NCBI RefSeq assembly: GCF_000420325.1
Contig: NZ_ATUS01000001.1
Location: forward strand, 1,120,463 to 1,184,462
Direction of reading: 5' to 3'
Source of the DNA: Spongiibacter tropicus DSM 19543
GTDB lineage: Bacteria; Pseudomonadota; Gammaproteobacteria; Pseudomonadales; Spongiibacteraceae
Length of the DNA stretch: 64,000 nucleotides
Of this stretch, positions 55,890 to 63,652 are shown one piece after another. How positions within the stretch are numbered: position 1 is the first letter of the stretch; every line of letters starts with the position of its first letter. The notes below the pieces were generated by a model. That model saw only the letters and a program-made list of their open reading frames with translations, searched no databases and was not told where the DNA came from. The position numbers and the translations under genes were made by a program.

Positions 55890-56204
55890 GCCAAGTTTAA
55901 ACAACCCAATGAATAGTAATACAAGAACCAGAAACGCAAATAGAACAATGAATGAACCTAAGATGCGCGCGACATTTTCGATAGTATTTTTTTCAAGATT
56001 GAACCCGGATAAAGCCGCACCTAAAACATAGCCCGATCCACACATTGCTGTGTGCCAAACATACGCAAAACTAAGAAGAACGATTGGTAGAACCCAGTTA
56101 CTCTTTGTTTCCCAATATGCTGCTCCAATAGCGGCGGTTAAGGTCACCCATTCCAACCATTTGAACCAATTTTCAATGTGATCTTTCCTAAATGCCCAGT
56201 GCAT
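55881..56204 (-). CDS. Cassette gene: small multi-TM membrane protein
   Basis: A 107-residue protein with hydrophobic segments at about 18-30, 37-55 and 80-102 (FIVLFAFLVLVLLFIGLF), so two or three TM helices. AAGGA precedes the ATG. First cassette in the array; its stop codon is the TAA of R'' in attC 5. No family recognised. Confidence 0.6.
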   Translation of the reverse strand: MHWAFRKDHIENWFKWLEWVTLTAAIGAAYWETKSNWVLPIVLLSFAYVWHTAMCGSGYVLGAALSGFNLEKNTIENVARILGSFIVLFAFLVLVLLFIGLFKLGGS

Positions 56205-56231
56205 AATTTTTGCTTCCTTGCGTAGGCCTAA

Positions 56232-56241
56232 GGCTCATAAC
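56232..56241 (-). repeat. Array-start core site (attI-like or deleted attC edge)
   Basis: On the minus strand GATGTTATGAGCC contains the recombined core GTT followed by the first bases of the first cassette, which exactly complement R'' of attC 5. The sequence upstream has no paired R'' within 150 bases, so this is either an attI or the scar of a lost attC. Confidence 0.6.
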
Positions 56242-56592
56242 ATCTTAATAACAAGCGCGCTCGGTTTGCCCTGAATACACTTTCCCCCTTGCACATCCAA
56301 GCCATTGAAATAATTGGACATTCACTCTGGTGAATCACTTTCCACAAAAAAATAACCGCGCGCGCACGGTTATTGGGATAACGAGGGGGTCTTATATATC
56401 CTGGCTTCATGTCCCTATGCGCCTGTTTTAATTGGGCTTTTCCGGGGAGGAATTGGAAAAGCGTGCCGTATTCACAGTGGAAATCCGTCTTTGGATTTCA
56501 TCGTCCTTTGACTATAGCAAGTGCACGGTAAATTGAAAGCCATTGGACGGCAGCAAGGCAGGCGGCGCGCCCGCCTTGCTGGTTAACAGCGT
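56242..56592. other. Gene-free region at the array edge
   Basis: About 351 bases. It holds GCTTGTTATTAAGAT next to the core site on the minus strand, a minus-strand terminator and a short purine-rich stretch (GGGGAGGAATTGG). This is where an intI gene would start on the plus strand, but no integrase frame is seen here; the next gene is a sulfotransferase on the minus strand. Confidence 0.5.
56345..56374 (-). terminator. Intrinsic terminator before the cassette array
   Basis: Arms AATAACCG and CGGTTATT with an 8-base loop; on the minus strand the stem is followed by TTTTTTT. It would end transcripts from the sulfotransferase side before they enter the cassettes. Confidence 0.75.
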
Positions 56593-57249
56593 TTATTTCA
56601 CGCCGTCGTAGCCGAACACGACCTCGGGGCCGTGTTGGATGATTTGATTGATGATGTCTTTGGTGGCTTCGGCATCGTTAATACGCGGGAAGTCGCTGTC
56701 TGGGACCGGCACATTTAGGAAGCGGCACAGGGGCTCCCAGCCTTCGGCGACGTTGAAGACGAGCAGGCGCGATGCTGGTATCACGTGTTTTACCTCGTCG
56801 ATGTGCTGCTGATAGCGCTGAATCAGATGCGCTTTGTCGTGCATGCGGTCGTCGAAGTAGTCGTTGATGGTGAGCTGCATAAAGCGCCCGAGTTCGACGC
56901 TGCGCAAGTAGTCGATCCAGTGGGGTGCAAAGATGGTCTCCTGCGTAGAGGCAAACCACTGCTCGGGATCGCGCACGGTGAGAATCACCTTGGCGTCGGG
57001 GTAGGCGTCGGCCAGCGCCTTGTAGCTGGTGCAGGCGGGAAAATCGACCGTGGAGTGAAAGCCTTCAAATGTGGCCGCCCAGTCTGGCTGTCCGGTCAGG
57101 GCATCGACCCAGTGCTGCCAATGTTGTGGCCCGCGCGGCAGGCATTCCACCATGTGATAACAGGGGCCAAAGCCCAGTTGTTCCAGCGCCGCCTTCATAC
57201 TCATGGTGCCTGTACGGCCAAAGCCCGCACCGATCACGTTTACGCTCAT
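56593..57249 (-). CDS. Sulfotransferase-family protein
   Basis: A 218-residue cytoplasmic protein. GAGFGRTGTMSMKAALEQLG at 7-26 is the P-loop-like PAPS-binding segment, and LTVRDPEQWFAS holds the conserved 3'-phosphate-binding Arg/Ser motif. The pattern matches the short bacterial sulfotransferase_4 (NAD-dependent-epimerase-unrelated) family. It should transfer sulfate from PAPS to a hydroxyl, though many members have no known substrate. It is monocistronic, followed by a terminator, with a 229-base empty gap upstream. Confidence 0.8.
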   Translation of the reverse strand: MSVNVIGAGFGRTGTMSMKAALEQLGFGPCYHMVECLPRGPQHWQHWVDALTGQPDWAATFEGFHSTVDFPACTSYKALADAYPDAKVILTVRDPEQWFASTQETIFAPHWIDYLRSVELGRFMQLTINDYFDDRMHDKAHLIQRYQQHIDEVKHVIPASRLLVFNVAEGWEPLCRFLNVPVPDSDFPRINDAEATKDIINQIIQHGPEVVFGYDGVK

Positions 57250-57478
57250 GTTTTTCGTCTCTTGATATCGCTGCCATTATTAGGAAGCCGCCGTACTGCG
57301 TGATCATCGCGATCACCGAGCAGAACCGGCAGCTAGTAGAGCAGTTTTTGTAGACGCAAAATATGAAATGGATCGCGATGTGTCGACGGCATTTTACGAA
57401 CACATTGACGCCACTGAATGCTGCTAATAATAGACAGACATTGCCCGCAGCACATGAACGCTGCGGACAATGACTGCG

Positions 57479-58495
57479 TCACGCCCTGGACAGGGTAATG
57501 GCGAGGTCTTCGATCAAATCCTCCTGGCCGCCAACGGTCCCCCGGCGGCCGAGTTCCACCAGCAGATCCCGCGCGGACACGCCGTATTTTTTCTCGGCAC
57601 GCTTGGCGAATAGCAGAAAAGAACTGTAGACACCGGCATAGCCGAGAGTCAGTGCATCCCGGTCGATACGCACCGGATGGTTCATCATGGGCAGCACAAG
57701 GTCTTCGGCAACGTCCATGATTCGGTATAGATCAATCCCCGACTCAACACCCATGCGACTCAGGACAGCGACCAGCACCTCCAGCGGGGTATTGCCCGCA
57801 CCGGCGCCCAGTCCTGCCGCTGAACCGTCGATGCGGACGGCGCCCGCAGCGATGGCAGCGACGGAGTTTGCGACGCCCATGCTGAGGTTGTTGTGGCCGT
57901 GAAAGCCAATCTCTGTGTCGGCGTTCAGCCCTTCGCGCAGACACTGTATTTTACTGCTGACCTCGTCGGGCAGCATGTAACCAGCGGAATCGGTGCAGTA
58001 GATACAGTTGGCGCCATAGGATTCCATCAGTTTCGCCTGTTCAAGCAGCGACTGGGCATCGAGCATATGCGCCATCATCAGAAAACCGACGGTGTCCATG
58101 CCCTTCTCCCTTGCGGCGGCGATATGCTGCTGGGACACATCGGCTTCTGTGCAATGGGTTGCGACCCGGATTGTCGACACGCCCAGTTCATGGGCCATGT
58201 TCAGGTGATCGACGGTACCAATCCCCGGCAACAACAGCGCCGAAATACGGGCGTTTTTCATCGCCGGGATGACGGCACTCAAGTACGCTTCGTCGCTGTG
58301 CGCGGCGAAGCCATAGTTTACCGAGTTACCGCCCAAACCGTCGCCGTGGGTCACTTCGATCAAGGGTACGCCAGCCGCATCCAGCCCACTGGCAATGCTG
58401 AGCATTTCTTCGATAGAAATCTGGTGCTGTTTCGGGTGCATACCGTCACGCAGACACATGTCGTGCAGGACCACCTGCTTACCGTGTAGATTCAT
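57479..58495 (-). CDS. mhpE: 4-hydroxy-2-oxovalerate aldolase
   Basis: A 338-residue DmpG/MhpE-type aldolase. [16 protein letters not shown] near the start holds the metal-binding Asp and catalytic His; [15 protein letters not shown] gives the metal-binding His pair. It cleaves 4-hydroxy-2-oxovalerate to pyruvate and acetaldehyde in the lower meta-cleavage pathway. The start at 58495 has GAGGT 7 bases upstream. It is 21 bases behind the acetaldehyde dehydrogenase gene; the two normally form a channelling complex. Confidence 0.93.
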   Translation of the reverse strand: MNLHGKQVVLHDMCLRDGMHPKQHQISIEEMLSIASGLDAAGVPLIEVTHGDGLGGNSVNYGFAAHSDEAYLSAVIPAMKNARISALLLPGIGTVDHLNMAHELGVSTIRVATHCTEADVSQQHIAAAREKGMDTVGFLMMAHMLDAQSLLEQAKLMESYGANCIYCTDSAGYMLPDEVSSKIQCLREGLNADTEIGFHGHNNLSMGVANSVAAIAAGAVRIDGSAAGLGAGAGNTPLEVLVAVLSRMGVESGIDLYRIMDVAEDLVLPMMNHPVRIDRDALTLGYAGVYSSFLLFAKRAEKKYGVSARDLLVELGRRGTVGGQEDLIEDLAITLSRA

Positions 58496-58516
58496 TGCAA
58501 TACCTCGGGTCATTGT

Positions 58517-59422
58517 TCAGCGCGGGGGGAGCTGTAGAGTGTTTTCGTCGACGGACTCGGCAAACATTTCTGCCGTTCTCAGCCCGGCGGCCGTCATAAT
58601 GTCCAGGTTGCCCGCGTAGTTGGGCAGGAAGTCGCCGAGGCCTTCCACCTCCAGAAAAGCGCTGACGCGATTGCCGTCAAACACCGGCCCGTTCACCAGA
58701 CGATAGCCCGGCACATAGCGCTGCACTTCCGCCACCATGCGCTTCACGGACGCAGTAATGGCCGCTTCGTCAGGTGCCTCAGCCGTGAGGCAGTGCACGG
58801 TGTCGCGCATCAGCAAAGGCGGTTCCGCAGGATTGATAATGATGATGGCTTTGCCCTGTTTGGCGCCGCCAACGCTTTCGATGGCAGAGGCGGTGGTGCG
58901 GGTGAATTCATCGATATTTCGGCGCGTGCCCGGCCCGACTGACCGCGAGCTGACCGTGGCGACAATTTCACCGTAGTCGACGGCCTGCACCGCGGAGATG
59001 GCGGCCACCATAGGAATGGTGGCCTGCCCGCCGCAGGTGACCATATTCACGTTCATCGCCAGGTTGCCGGCGTGCTCAGACAGATTGACCGGGGGCACGC
59101 AGTAAGGACCAATCGCCGCCGGGGTCAGGTCGATCATGATCACCCCCAGCGCATTCAGCTTTTCGCTGTGCTCGGCATGGACGTATGCGGAGGTGGCATC
59201 GAAAGCGATGCGAATATCGTCATCCACCACCGAGGGCAGCAAGCCTTCGATGCCGGAGGTGGATACCTTCAGGCCATATTGCTGCGCCCGCTTAATACCC
59301 TCTGACTCCTCGACGCCAACCATCCACACCGGCTCGATCCACTCGCTGCGCAGCGCTTTCATCAACAGGTCGGTACCGATGTTTCCCGGCCCGATGATCG
59401 CCGCTTTCAATTTCTTCGCCAT
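58517..59422 (-). CDS. mhpF: Acetaldehyde dehydrogenase (acylating)
   Basis: A 301-residue DmpF/MhpF-type enzyme. GPGNIG at 11-16 binds NAD and [13 protein letters not shown] carries the catalytic Cys130. It oxidises acetaldehyde from the aldolase to acetyl-CoA with NAD and CoA. Start at 59422 is preceded by GGAGAG; an in-frame ATG six codons upstream is possible. With the aldolase it forms the leftward operon of a divergent catabolic locus. Confidence 0.93.
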   Translation of the reverse strand: MAKKLKAAIIGPGNIGTDLLMKALRSEWIEPVWMVGVEESEGIKRAQQYGLKVSTSGIEGLLPSVVDDDIRIAFDATSAYVHAEHSEKLNALGVIMIDLTPAAIGPYCVPPVNLSEHAGNLAMNVNMVTCGGQATIPMVAAISAVQAVDYGEIVATVSSRSVGPGTRRNIDEFTRTTASAIESVGGAKQGKAIIIINPAEPPLLMRDTVHCLTAEAPDEAAITASVKRMVAEVQRYVPGYRLVNGPVFDGNRVSAFLEVEGLGDFLPNYAGNLDIMTAAGLRTAEMFAESVDENTLQLPPR

Positions 59423-59520
59423 ACCGCCAGCACTCTCCATTCAATGCCATCCCACTGCGACAGAGCTTCCCGACGACTGCGGGGCGCCTCTGCCTTGCCG
59501 AATCAATATATCACTCAATA

Positions 59521-59537
59521 ATATTGTCATACAATAT
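59521..59537. promoter_or_regulatory. Palindromic operator in the mhpF/hydroxylase divergent promoter
   Basis: ATATTGTCATACAATAT is a perfect 7-3-7 palindrome, 49 bases before the hydroxylase ATG and 99 before mhpF. The core ATTGTCATACAA recurs at 63584-63595 in the Rieske/asparaginase divergent promoter. The TTGT-N3-ACAA form is typical of GntR (FCD) family sites. No regulator gene for it lies in the window. Confidence 0.7.
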
Positions 59538-59585
59538 CACAAGGTGCTACATTGGCCTCAACTGTACATTCGGGAGAGAGTTGTT

Positions 59586-60809
59586 ATGGCCCACACTGAT
59601 CAGGTCATTATTGTTGGAGCAGGGCCGGTAGGTGCCGTACTCGCCCTCGCATTGCGCAAGATGGATATTCCCGTCTGCCTGATTGAGGCACTCGACGAAC
59701 CGGAAATTGATTGTCGGGCAGCCTCCTGCCACCCGCCGACTGTTGCCATGCTCGACGATCTGGGGCTGCTGCCGATTGGCCTGGAGGAAGGGCTGGTATC
59801 CCCGGTTTTCCATTACCTGGATCGCGTAACCGGCGAGCTGATCGGCAAGTTCGATATCGGCGCGATGCAGACGCCGCCTGCCCACCCCTATGTGCTTCAG
59901 TGGGAACAGTACAAGATTGTGTTTGCGGTTCTGGACCTGCTGGAAAAGGACAGTGGCGCCAACGTCCGCATGTCGACGCAGTTGCTGGGTATTACCCAGG
60001 ATGACAATGGTGTCTGCGCCTCGGTACGCAATGCCGATGGCGAGCAGGAAGACATACGCGGGCGGTTTCTGGTCGGCAGCGATGGCGGACGCAGCACCGT
60101 GCGCAAGCTAATGGATATCGACTTTGAAGGCTTCACCTGGCCGGAACGTTTTATCAAGATCGACACGCGTTTCGACTTTTTCCAGCTCGACGCCGACATT
60201 AGCAATCGCAACTACTTTTCCGACCCCGACGAGTGGATGAACCTGTTTAAGGCGCGAGGTCCCGACGGCGAGGGAATGTGGCGCTCCGTCAGCCCCACCC
60301 GCCCCGAGCAGACCGAGGAAGAGCTGCTGGCACCGGAAGCGCTGGAGGCCAAGCTGCAGAAATTCTGCCCCTCAGCGCAGCCCTACGACATTGTGACCGT
60401 TGCGCTGTATCACGTTCATCAACGCGTGGCGGCGACCTTTGATAAGGGGCGCGTTCTGCTGGCCGGTGATGCGGCTCATGTGAACAACCCGGTGGGGGGC
60501 ATGGGCATGAACGGCGGTATTCATGACGCCATCAATCTCGCCGACAAGCTCCGGCAGGTATGGTTTGACGGCGCGGATTACTCGCCGCTGTTCGCACACT
60601 ACACCCGGCAACGGCGGAAAGGGCAAATCGACTATGTGCAGGCCCAGAGCATTCAGAACAAGGAAACCCTCGGCGAACGCGACCCGGTACTCCGCGCCGA
60701 GAAGCTGGCCGCCATCCGCCATCAGTCAGAAACCCCGGCGCTGCACGACGCGTTTATTCGTCGCTCCTGCATGATCGACAGCCTTAATGATGCCAACGCG
60801 ACCCCCTGA
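59586..60809 (+). CDS. FAD-dependent aromatic hydroxylase (PHBH/MhpA-like)
   Basis: A 407-residue group A flavoprotein hydroxylase. GAGPVG at 11-16 binds the FAD ADP part; GRVLLAGDAAHVNNPVGG near 290-305 binds the ribityl chain (GD motif), followed by MGMNGGIHDAINLADKL. It is shorter than MhpA (about 550 residues) and lacks its C-terminal thioredoxin-like domain. GGGAGAG precedes the ATG; the frame extends upstream to 59136 through the divergent promoter, which is rejected. Likely hydroxylates an aromatic acid to start ring cleavage. Confidence 0.88.
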   Translation: MAHTDQVIIVGAGPVGAVLALALRKMDIPVCLIEALDEPEIDCRAASCHPPTVAMLDDLGLLPIGLEEGLVSPVFHYLDRVTGELIGKFDIGAMQTPPAHPYVLQWEQYKIVFAVLDLLEKDSGANVRMSTQLLGITQDDNGVCASVRNADGEQEDIRGRFLVGSDGGRSTVRKLMDIDFEGFTWPERFIKIDTRFDFFQLDADISNRNYFSDPDEWMNLFKARGPDGEGMWRSVSPTRPEQTEEELLAPEALEAKLQKFCPSAQPYDIVTVALYHVHQRVAATFDKGRVLLAGDAAHVNNPVGGMGMNGGIHDAINLADKLRQVWFDGADYSPLFAHYTRQRRKGQIDYVQAQSIQNKETLGERDPVLRAEKLAAIRHQSETPALHDAFIRRSCMIDSLNDANATP

Positions 60810-60837
60810 CCCGAGAGTGAATTGAGAGGTACTGACC

Positions 60838-61365
60838 ATGGCTACAGCCAGACACCCCCGCCCCCCCGAACTGAAAGACGCCTCGCTGGACGACATCATG
60901 AAGCGCTATGTCGCCCGCTTCAAAGACCGCAGCCCCGACTGGGACGCCTTTGCCGACGCCAACATCGACGGCTACCGCCGCGCACAGCATCGCTTTGTGG
61001 GCGCCGGTGCGTCGGGTAAGCACAGTGACGACACCATTGTGCCCGCCGGAAACTTCACGGTATCGATTATGCTGGTGCCACCCGGTCAGGCGAATGCACC
61101 ACATACCCATGAGGTTGAGGAAATTTTCTTCGTACTGCAGGGGCGCTGCGTAGTATTTATTGAAGATGAGGAAGGCAACCGCCTGTCGGAAGAGCTAGAG
61201 CCCTGGGAAATGATCTCCTGCCCGCCCGGCGTGATTCACGGCTATATCAACGAAACTGATGAGCCGGTATATCTGCAGGTCATGCTCGGTCGCGGCCAGC
61301 CCGAAACGGCGGGCTTTACCGATCAATCCCTGTTCGATAACCGGGAGCGCCACCTGAAAGACTAG
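60838..61365 (+). CDS. Cupin-domain protein, possible dioxygenase
   Basis: A 175-residue protein with an intact cupin motif 1: Gly83, His89, His91, Glu95 and Gly102 at exactly G-x5-H-x-H-x3-E-x6-G, and His134 in motif 2 (PPGVIHGYINE). The metal set (three His, one Glu) supports a non-haem iron or manganese enzyme. It follows the hydroxylase by 28 bases and may cleave the ring of its product or act as an isomerase. An N-terminal helical segment (KRYVARFKDRSPDWDAF) precedes the cupin. Confidence 0.82.
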   Translation: MATARHPRPPELKDASLDDIMKRYVARFKDRSPDWDAFADANIDGYRRAQHRFVGAGASGKHSDDTIVPAGNFTVSIMLVPPGQANAPHTHEVEEIFFVLQGRCVVFIEDEEGNRLSEELEPWEMISCPPGVIHGYINETDEPVYLQVMLGRGQPETAGFTDQSLFDNRERHLKD

Positions 61366-61411
61366 CCGCCGATACCACGCCTCCATCAAGCTGACACACC
61401 GAGGGCCTCCG

Positions 61412-63202
61412 ATGTTTACCACCCGTCCCGAAATCCGTGGCACCTTCGGTGTCGTCGCCTCCACCCACTGGATTGTGTCATCGGTGGGTATGTCCATTCT
61501 GGAGCGTGGCGGCAATGCCTTCGATGCCGCCGTGGCGGCGGGCTTTACCCTGCAGATCGTCGAACCCCATTTGTGCGGACCTGCGGGAGAAGTCCCCATT
61601 CTGTTTCATGCGGCAGGCGCCGACAGCCCCAGTGTGCTCTGCGGCCAGGGCGTTGCGCCCGCCGCGGCCACGATAGAAGCTTTTAAACGTCAGGGAATGG
61701 ATCTGGTGCCCGGCTCGGGGCTGATGTCGGCGGTCGTTCCCGGCGCCTTCGATGCCTGGCTATTGCTGCTTCGCGATCACGGCAGTTTCGATCTGAAAGA
61801 CGTTCTGGAACCGGCCATTCACTATGCAGAGGCCGGACACCCACTGTTGCCCGGCGCCGCGCGCGCACTGGAGGAAGTGGCACCGATATTTCAGAACGAA
61901 TGGCCCTCCTCCGGCCCGGTGTGGCTGCCAAACGGGCAGGCGCCGAAAGCGGGAAAACTGTTCCGCAACCCCACACTCGCCGCCACCTGGCGTCGCATCC
62001 TCAAGGAAGCCGGAAACGGATCGCGAGAGCAGCGCATTGATCGTGCACGGCGCGCCTGGTCGCAAGGGTTTGTCGCGGAACAAATCGACCATTTCTGCCG
62101 CACGCAGTCATTGATGGATTCCAGCGGCGACTGCCACGGCGGTCTGCTCACCGGCGACGATATGGCCGCCTGGGAGGCCCATTACGAAACCCCGGTGAGT
62201 TACAACTATCGGGGCTGGACGATCTGCAAAACCGGCCCCTGGGCACAGGGCCCGGTGATGCTTCAGGCACTGTCGCTGTTGTCGGGCTACGACATTCAGT
62301 CACTGGATCCGAATGGCGCCGAGTTTGCACACCTGACACTGGAGGCCATCAAGCTCGCCATGGCCGACCGGGAGGCCTATTACGGCGACCCGAATTTTGT
62401 CGACGTGCCGCTGGCGCAATTGCTGAGCGATGACTATGCGGCCGAGCGCCGCAAACTGATTACGCCGCGCGCCTCCCAACAGCTTCAACCGGGCGTGGTA
62501 AACGGTTTTGAGGAACAGGTACAACGCGCACTGGCACAAGTGCGGGAAGCGACCGACGAGGCCGCCGGTCTGGGCATTGGCGAGCCGACTATGGCCCACC
62601 TGCAATCGACCACCAAGCCGGGCGATACGGTGCACGTCGATATTATCGACCGCTACGGCAATATGGTCTCGGCAACCCCTTCCGGGGGCTGGCCGCAGTC
62701 GTCGCCCACGCTGCCCGGACTCGGTTTTGCCCTGAATACCCGCGCCCAGATGTTCTGGCTGGAGCCGGGCCTGCCCAGCAGCCTGGCACCGGGCAAACGC
62801 ACCCGCAATACGCTCACGCCCACCCTCGCCCTCCGCGAGGGTCGCCCGGCACTGATCTGCGGCACCCCTGGCGGCGACCAGCAGGACCAGTGGCAACTGC
62901 TCTTGCTGCTGCGGCATATCGATCACAGTATTCCCCTGCAGCAGGCCATCGACATGCCGCTGTTCCACAGCCTGCACGCCCCGGCATCGTTCTATCCCCG
63001 TGAGGCGATGAGCGGCGTTGCAGTGGTAGAGGAAAATATGGGGAGCGAGATGATTGAAGAGCTGCGTCGGCTGGGTCACGACCTGCGTATTGCCCCGGCC
63101 TGGTCAGCGGGTCGACTGACAGCGGCGAGCCGGGATGCAGACGGCCTGCTCAGTGCAGCGGCAACGCCGCGCCTGATGCAGGCCTATGCCGTGGGGCGCT
63201 GA
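61412..63202 (+). CDS. Gamma-glutamyltransferase-family hydrolase
   Basis: A 596-residue Ntn-hydrolase. The small-subunit start GDTVHVDIIDRYGNMVSATP matches the self-processing site, with the predicted nucleophile Thr406. The large-subunit part begins TFGVVASTHWIVSSVGMSIL and has RGGNAFDAAVAAGFTLQIVE. Unlike periplasmic GGTs there is no signal peptide, so it should act in the cytoplasm, probably removing or adding a gamma-glutamyl group on a catabolic intermediate. It sits in a putative operon with the hydroxylase and cupin. Confidence 0.85.
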   Translation: MFTTRPEIRGTFGVVASTHWIVSSVGMSILERGGNAFDAAVAAGFTLQIVEPHLCGPAGEVPILFHAAGADSPSVLCGQGVAPAAATIEAFKRQGMDLVPGSGLMSAVVPGAFDAWLLLLRDHGSFDLKDVLEPAIHYAEAGHPLLPGAARALEEVAPIFQNEWPSSGPVWLPNGQAPKAGKLFRNPTLAATWRRILKEAGNGSREQRIDRARRAWSQGFVAEQIDHFCRTQSLMDSSGDCHGGLLTGDDMAAWEAHYETPVSYNYRGWTICKTGPWAQGPVMLQALSLLSGYDIQSLDPNGAEFAHLTLEAIKLAMADREAYYGDPNFVDVPLAQLLSDDYAAERRKLITPRASQQLQPGVVNGFEEQVQRALAQVREATDEAAGLGIGEPTMAHLQSTTKPGDTVHVDIIDRYGNMVSATPSGGWPQSSPTLPGLGFALNTRAQMFWLEPGLPSSLAPGKRTRNTLTPTLALREGRPALICGTPGGDQQDQWQLLLLLRHIDHSIPLQQAIDMPLFHSLHAPASFYPREAMSGVAVVEENMGSEMIEELRRLGHDLRIAPAWSAGRLTAASRDADGLLSAAATPRLMQAYAVGR

Positions 63203-63547
63203 TCAGCGCTCACTGGCATTAATCCATACGGCATCATTAATAATGCTGACCGGCCAAGTGCGCAAGGGTTTGCGGCAGGGGCGCTTCATCGCCTCGCCGG
63301 TTTTCACATCAAAGCTGCCGCCGTGAACCGGACAAATCACCAGACCGTCTTCGAAGCGCCCTTCCGACAGTGACGCAATGGCGTGGGTGCAGTCGTCATC
63401 CACCGCGTAGAACTCCCCGTCGAGATTACACACCACGATCGCATCCATGCCCTCCGGATGAAAGCGGCGCATCTCGCCAGCAACAAAACCGTCCACATCG
63501 CACAAACGAATACCGGCATCTACCGCCAAAATTTCAGAGTTGCTCAT
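63203..63547 (-). CDS. Rieske [2Fe-2S] ferredoxin
   Basis: A 114-residue soluble Rieske protein. CTH (Cys53, His55) and CPVH (Cys72, His75) ligate the cluster at standard spacing, flanked by GEFYAVDDDCTHA and GGSFDVKTG. This is the BphA3/NdoA-type electron carrier to a ring-hydroxylating dioxygenase, so such an oxygenase is expected nearby outside the window. A TTG one codon upstream is also possible as start. It is convergent with the GGT-like gene. Confidence 0.9.
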   Translation of the reverse strand: MSNSEILAVDAGIRLCDVDGFVAGEMRRFHPEGMDAIVVCNLDGEFYAVDDDCTHAIASLSEGRFEDGLVICPVHGGSFDVKTGEAMKRPCRKPLRTWPVSIINDAVWINASER

Positions 63548-63583
63548 CAAAAAAGCCTTCCTATCGAGTTAACTTTATGTATT

Positions 63584-63595
63584 ATTGTCATACAA
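63584..63595. promoter_or_regulatory. Second copy of the shared operator, between Rieske and asparaginase genes
   Basis: ATTGTCATACAA is identical to the core of the palindrome at 59521-59537. Here the outer arms are less symmetrical. It lies 36 bases upstream of the Rieske start and 57 upstream of the asparaginase start, so one regulator could control both directions. Confidence 0.65.
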
Positions 63596-63652
63596 AGTTA
63601 TTTTGGTCAATACGCGATCGCTGACGATCATCGACGAACGGGAAAACGAGCC

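Larger units (their letters stand above)
52322..56241 (-). mobile_element. Integron gene-cassette array (CALIN type) with five intact attC sites
   Basis: Cassettes run in the minus direction. Five attC sites, at 52694-52743, 53783-53880, 54234-54296, 54945-55006 and 55794-55889, separate small genes; a core site at 56232-56241 and an eroded one at 52322-52331 mark the ends. For each cassette the bases after GTT at its start are the reverse complement of the R'' box in its own attC, exactly as expected if circular cassettes were inserted one by one. Composition is AT-richer than the flanks. No intI is visible within the window. Confidence 0.9.

Noticed and set aside
55784-55948. Upstream extension of the Sel1 cassette gene
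   Set aside because: It would read through attC 5 and hide the signal peptide. The start at 55783 has a ribosome site and a clean signal peptide.
56785-57303. Plus-strand frame at the place where an integron integrase would be expected
   Set aside because: It is antisense to the sulfotransferase and contains none of the tyrosine-recombinase residues (R-H-R-Y pattern).
59136-59585. N-terminal extension of the FAD hydroxylase by 150 codons
   Set aside because: It covers the divergent promoter, the operator palindrome and the mhpF start. The ATG at 59586 has a good ribosome site and starts right before the FAD-binding motif.
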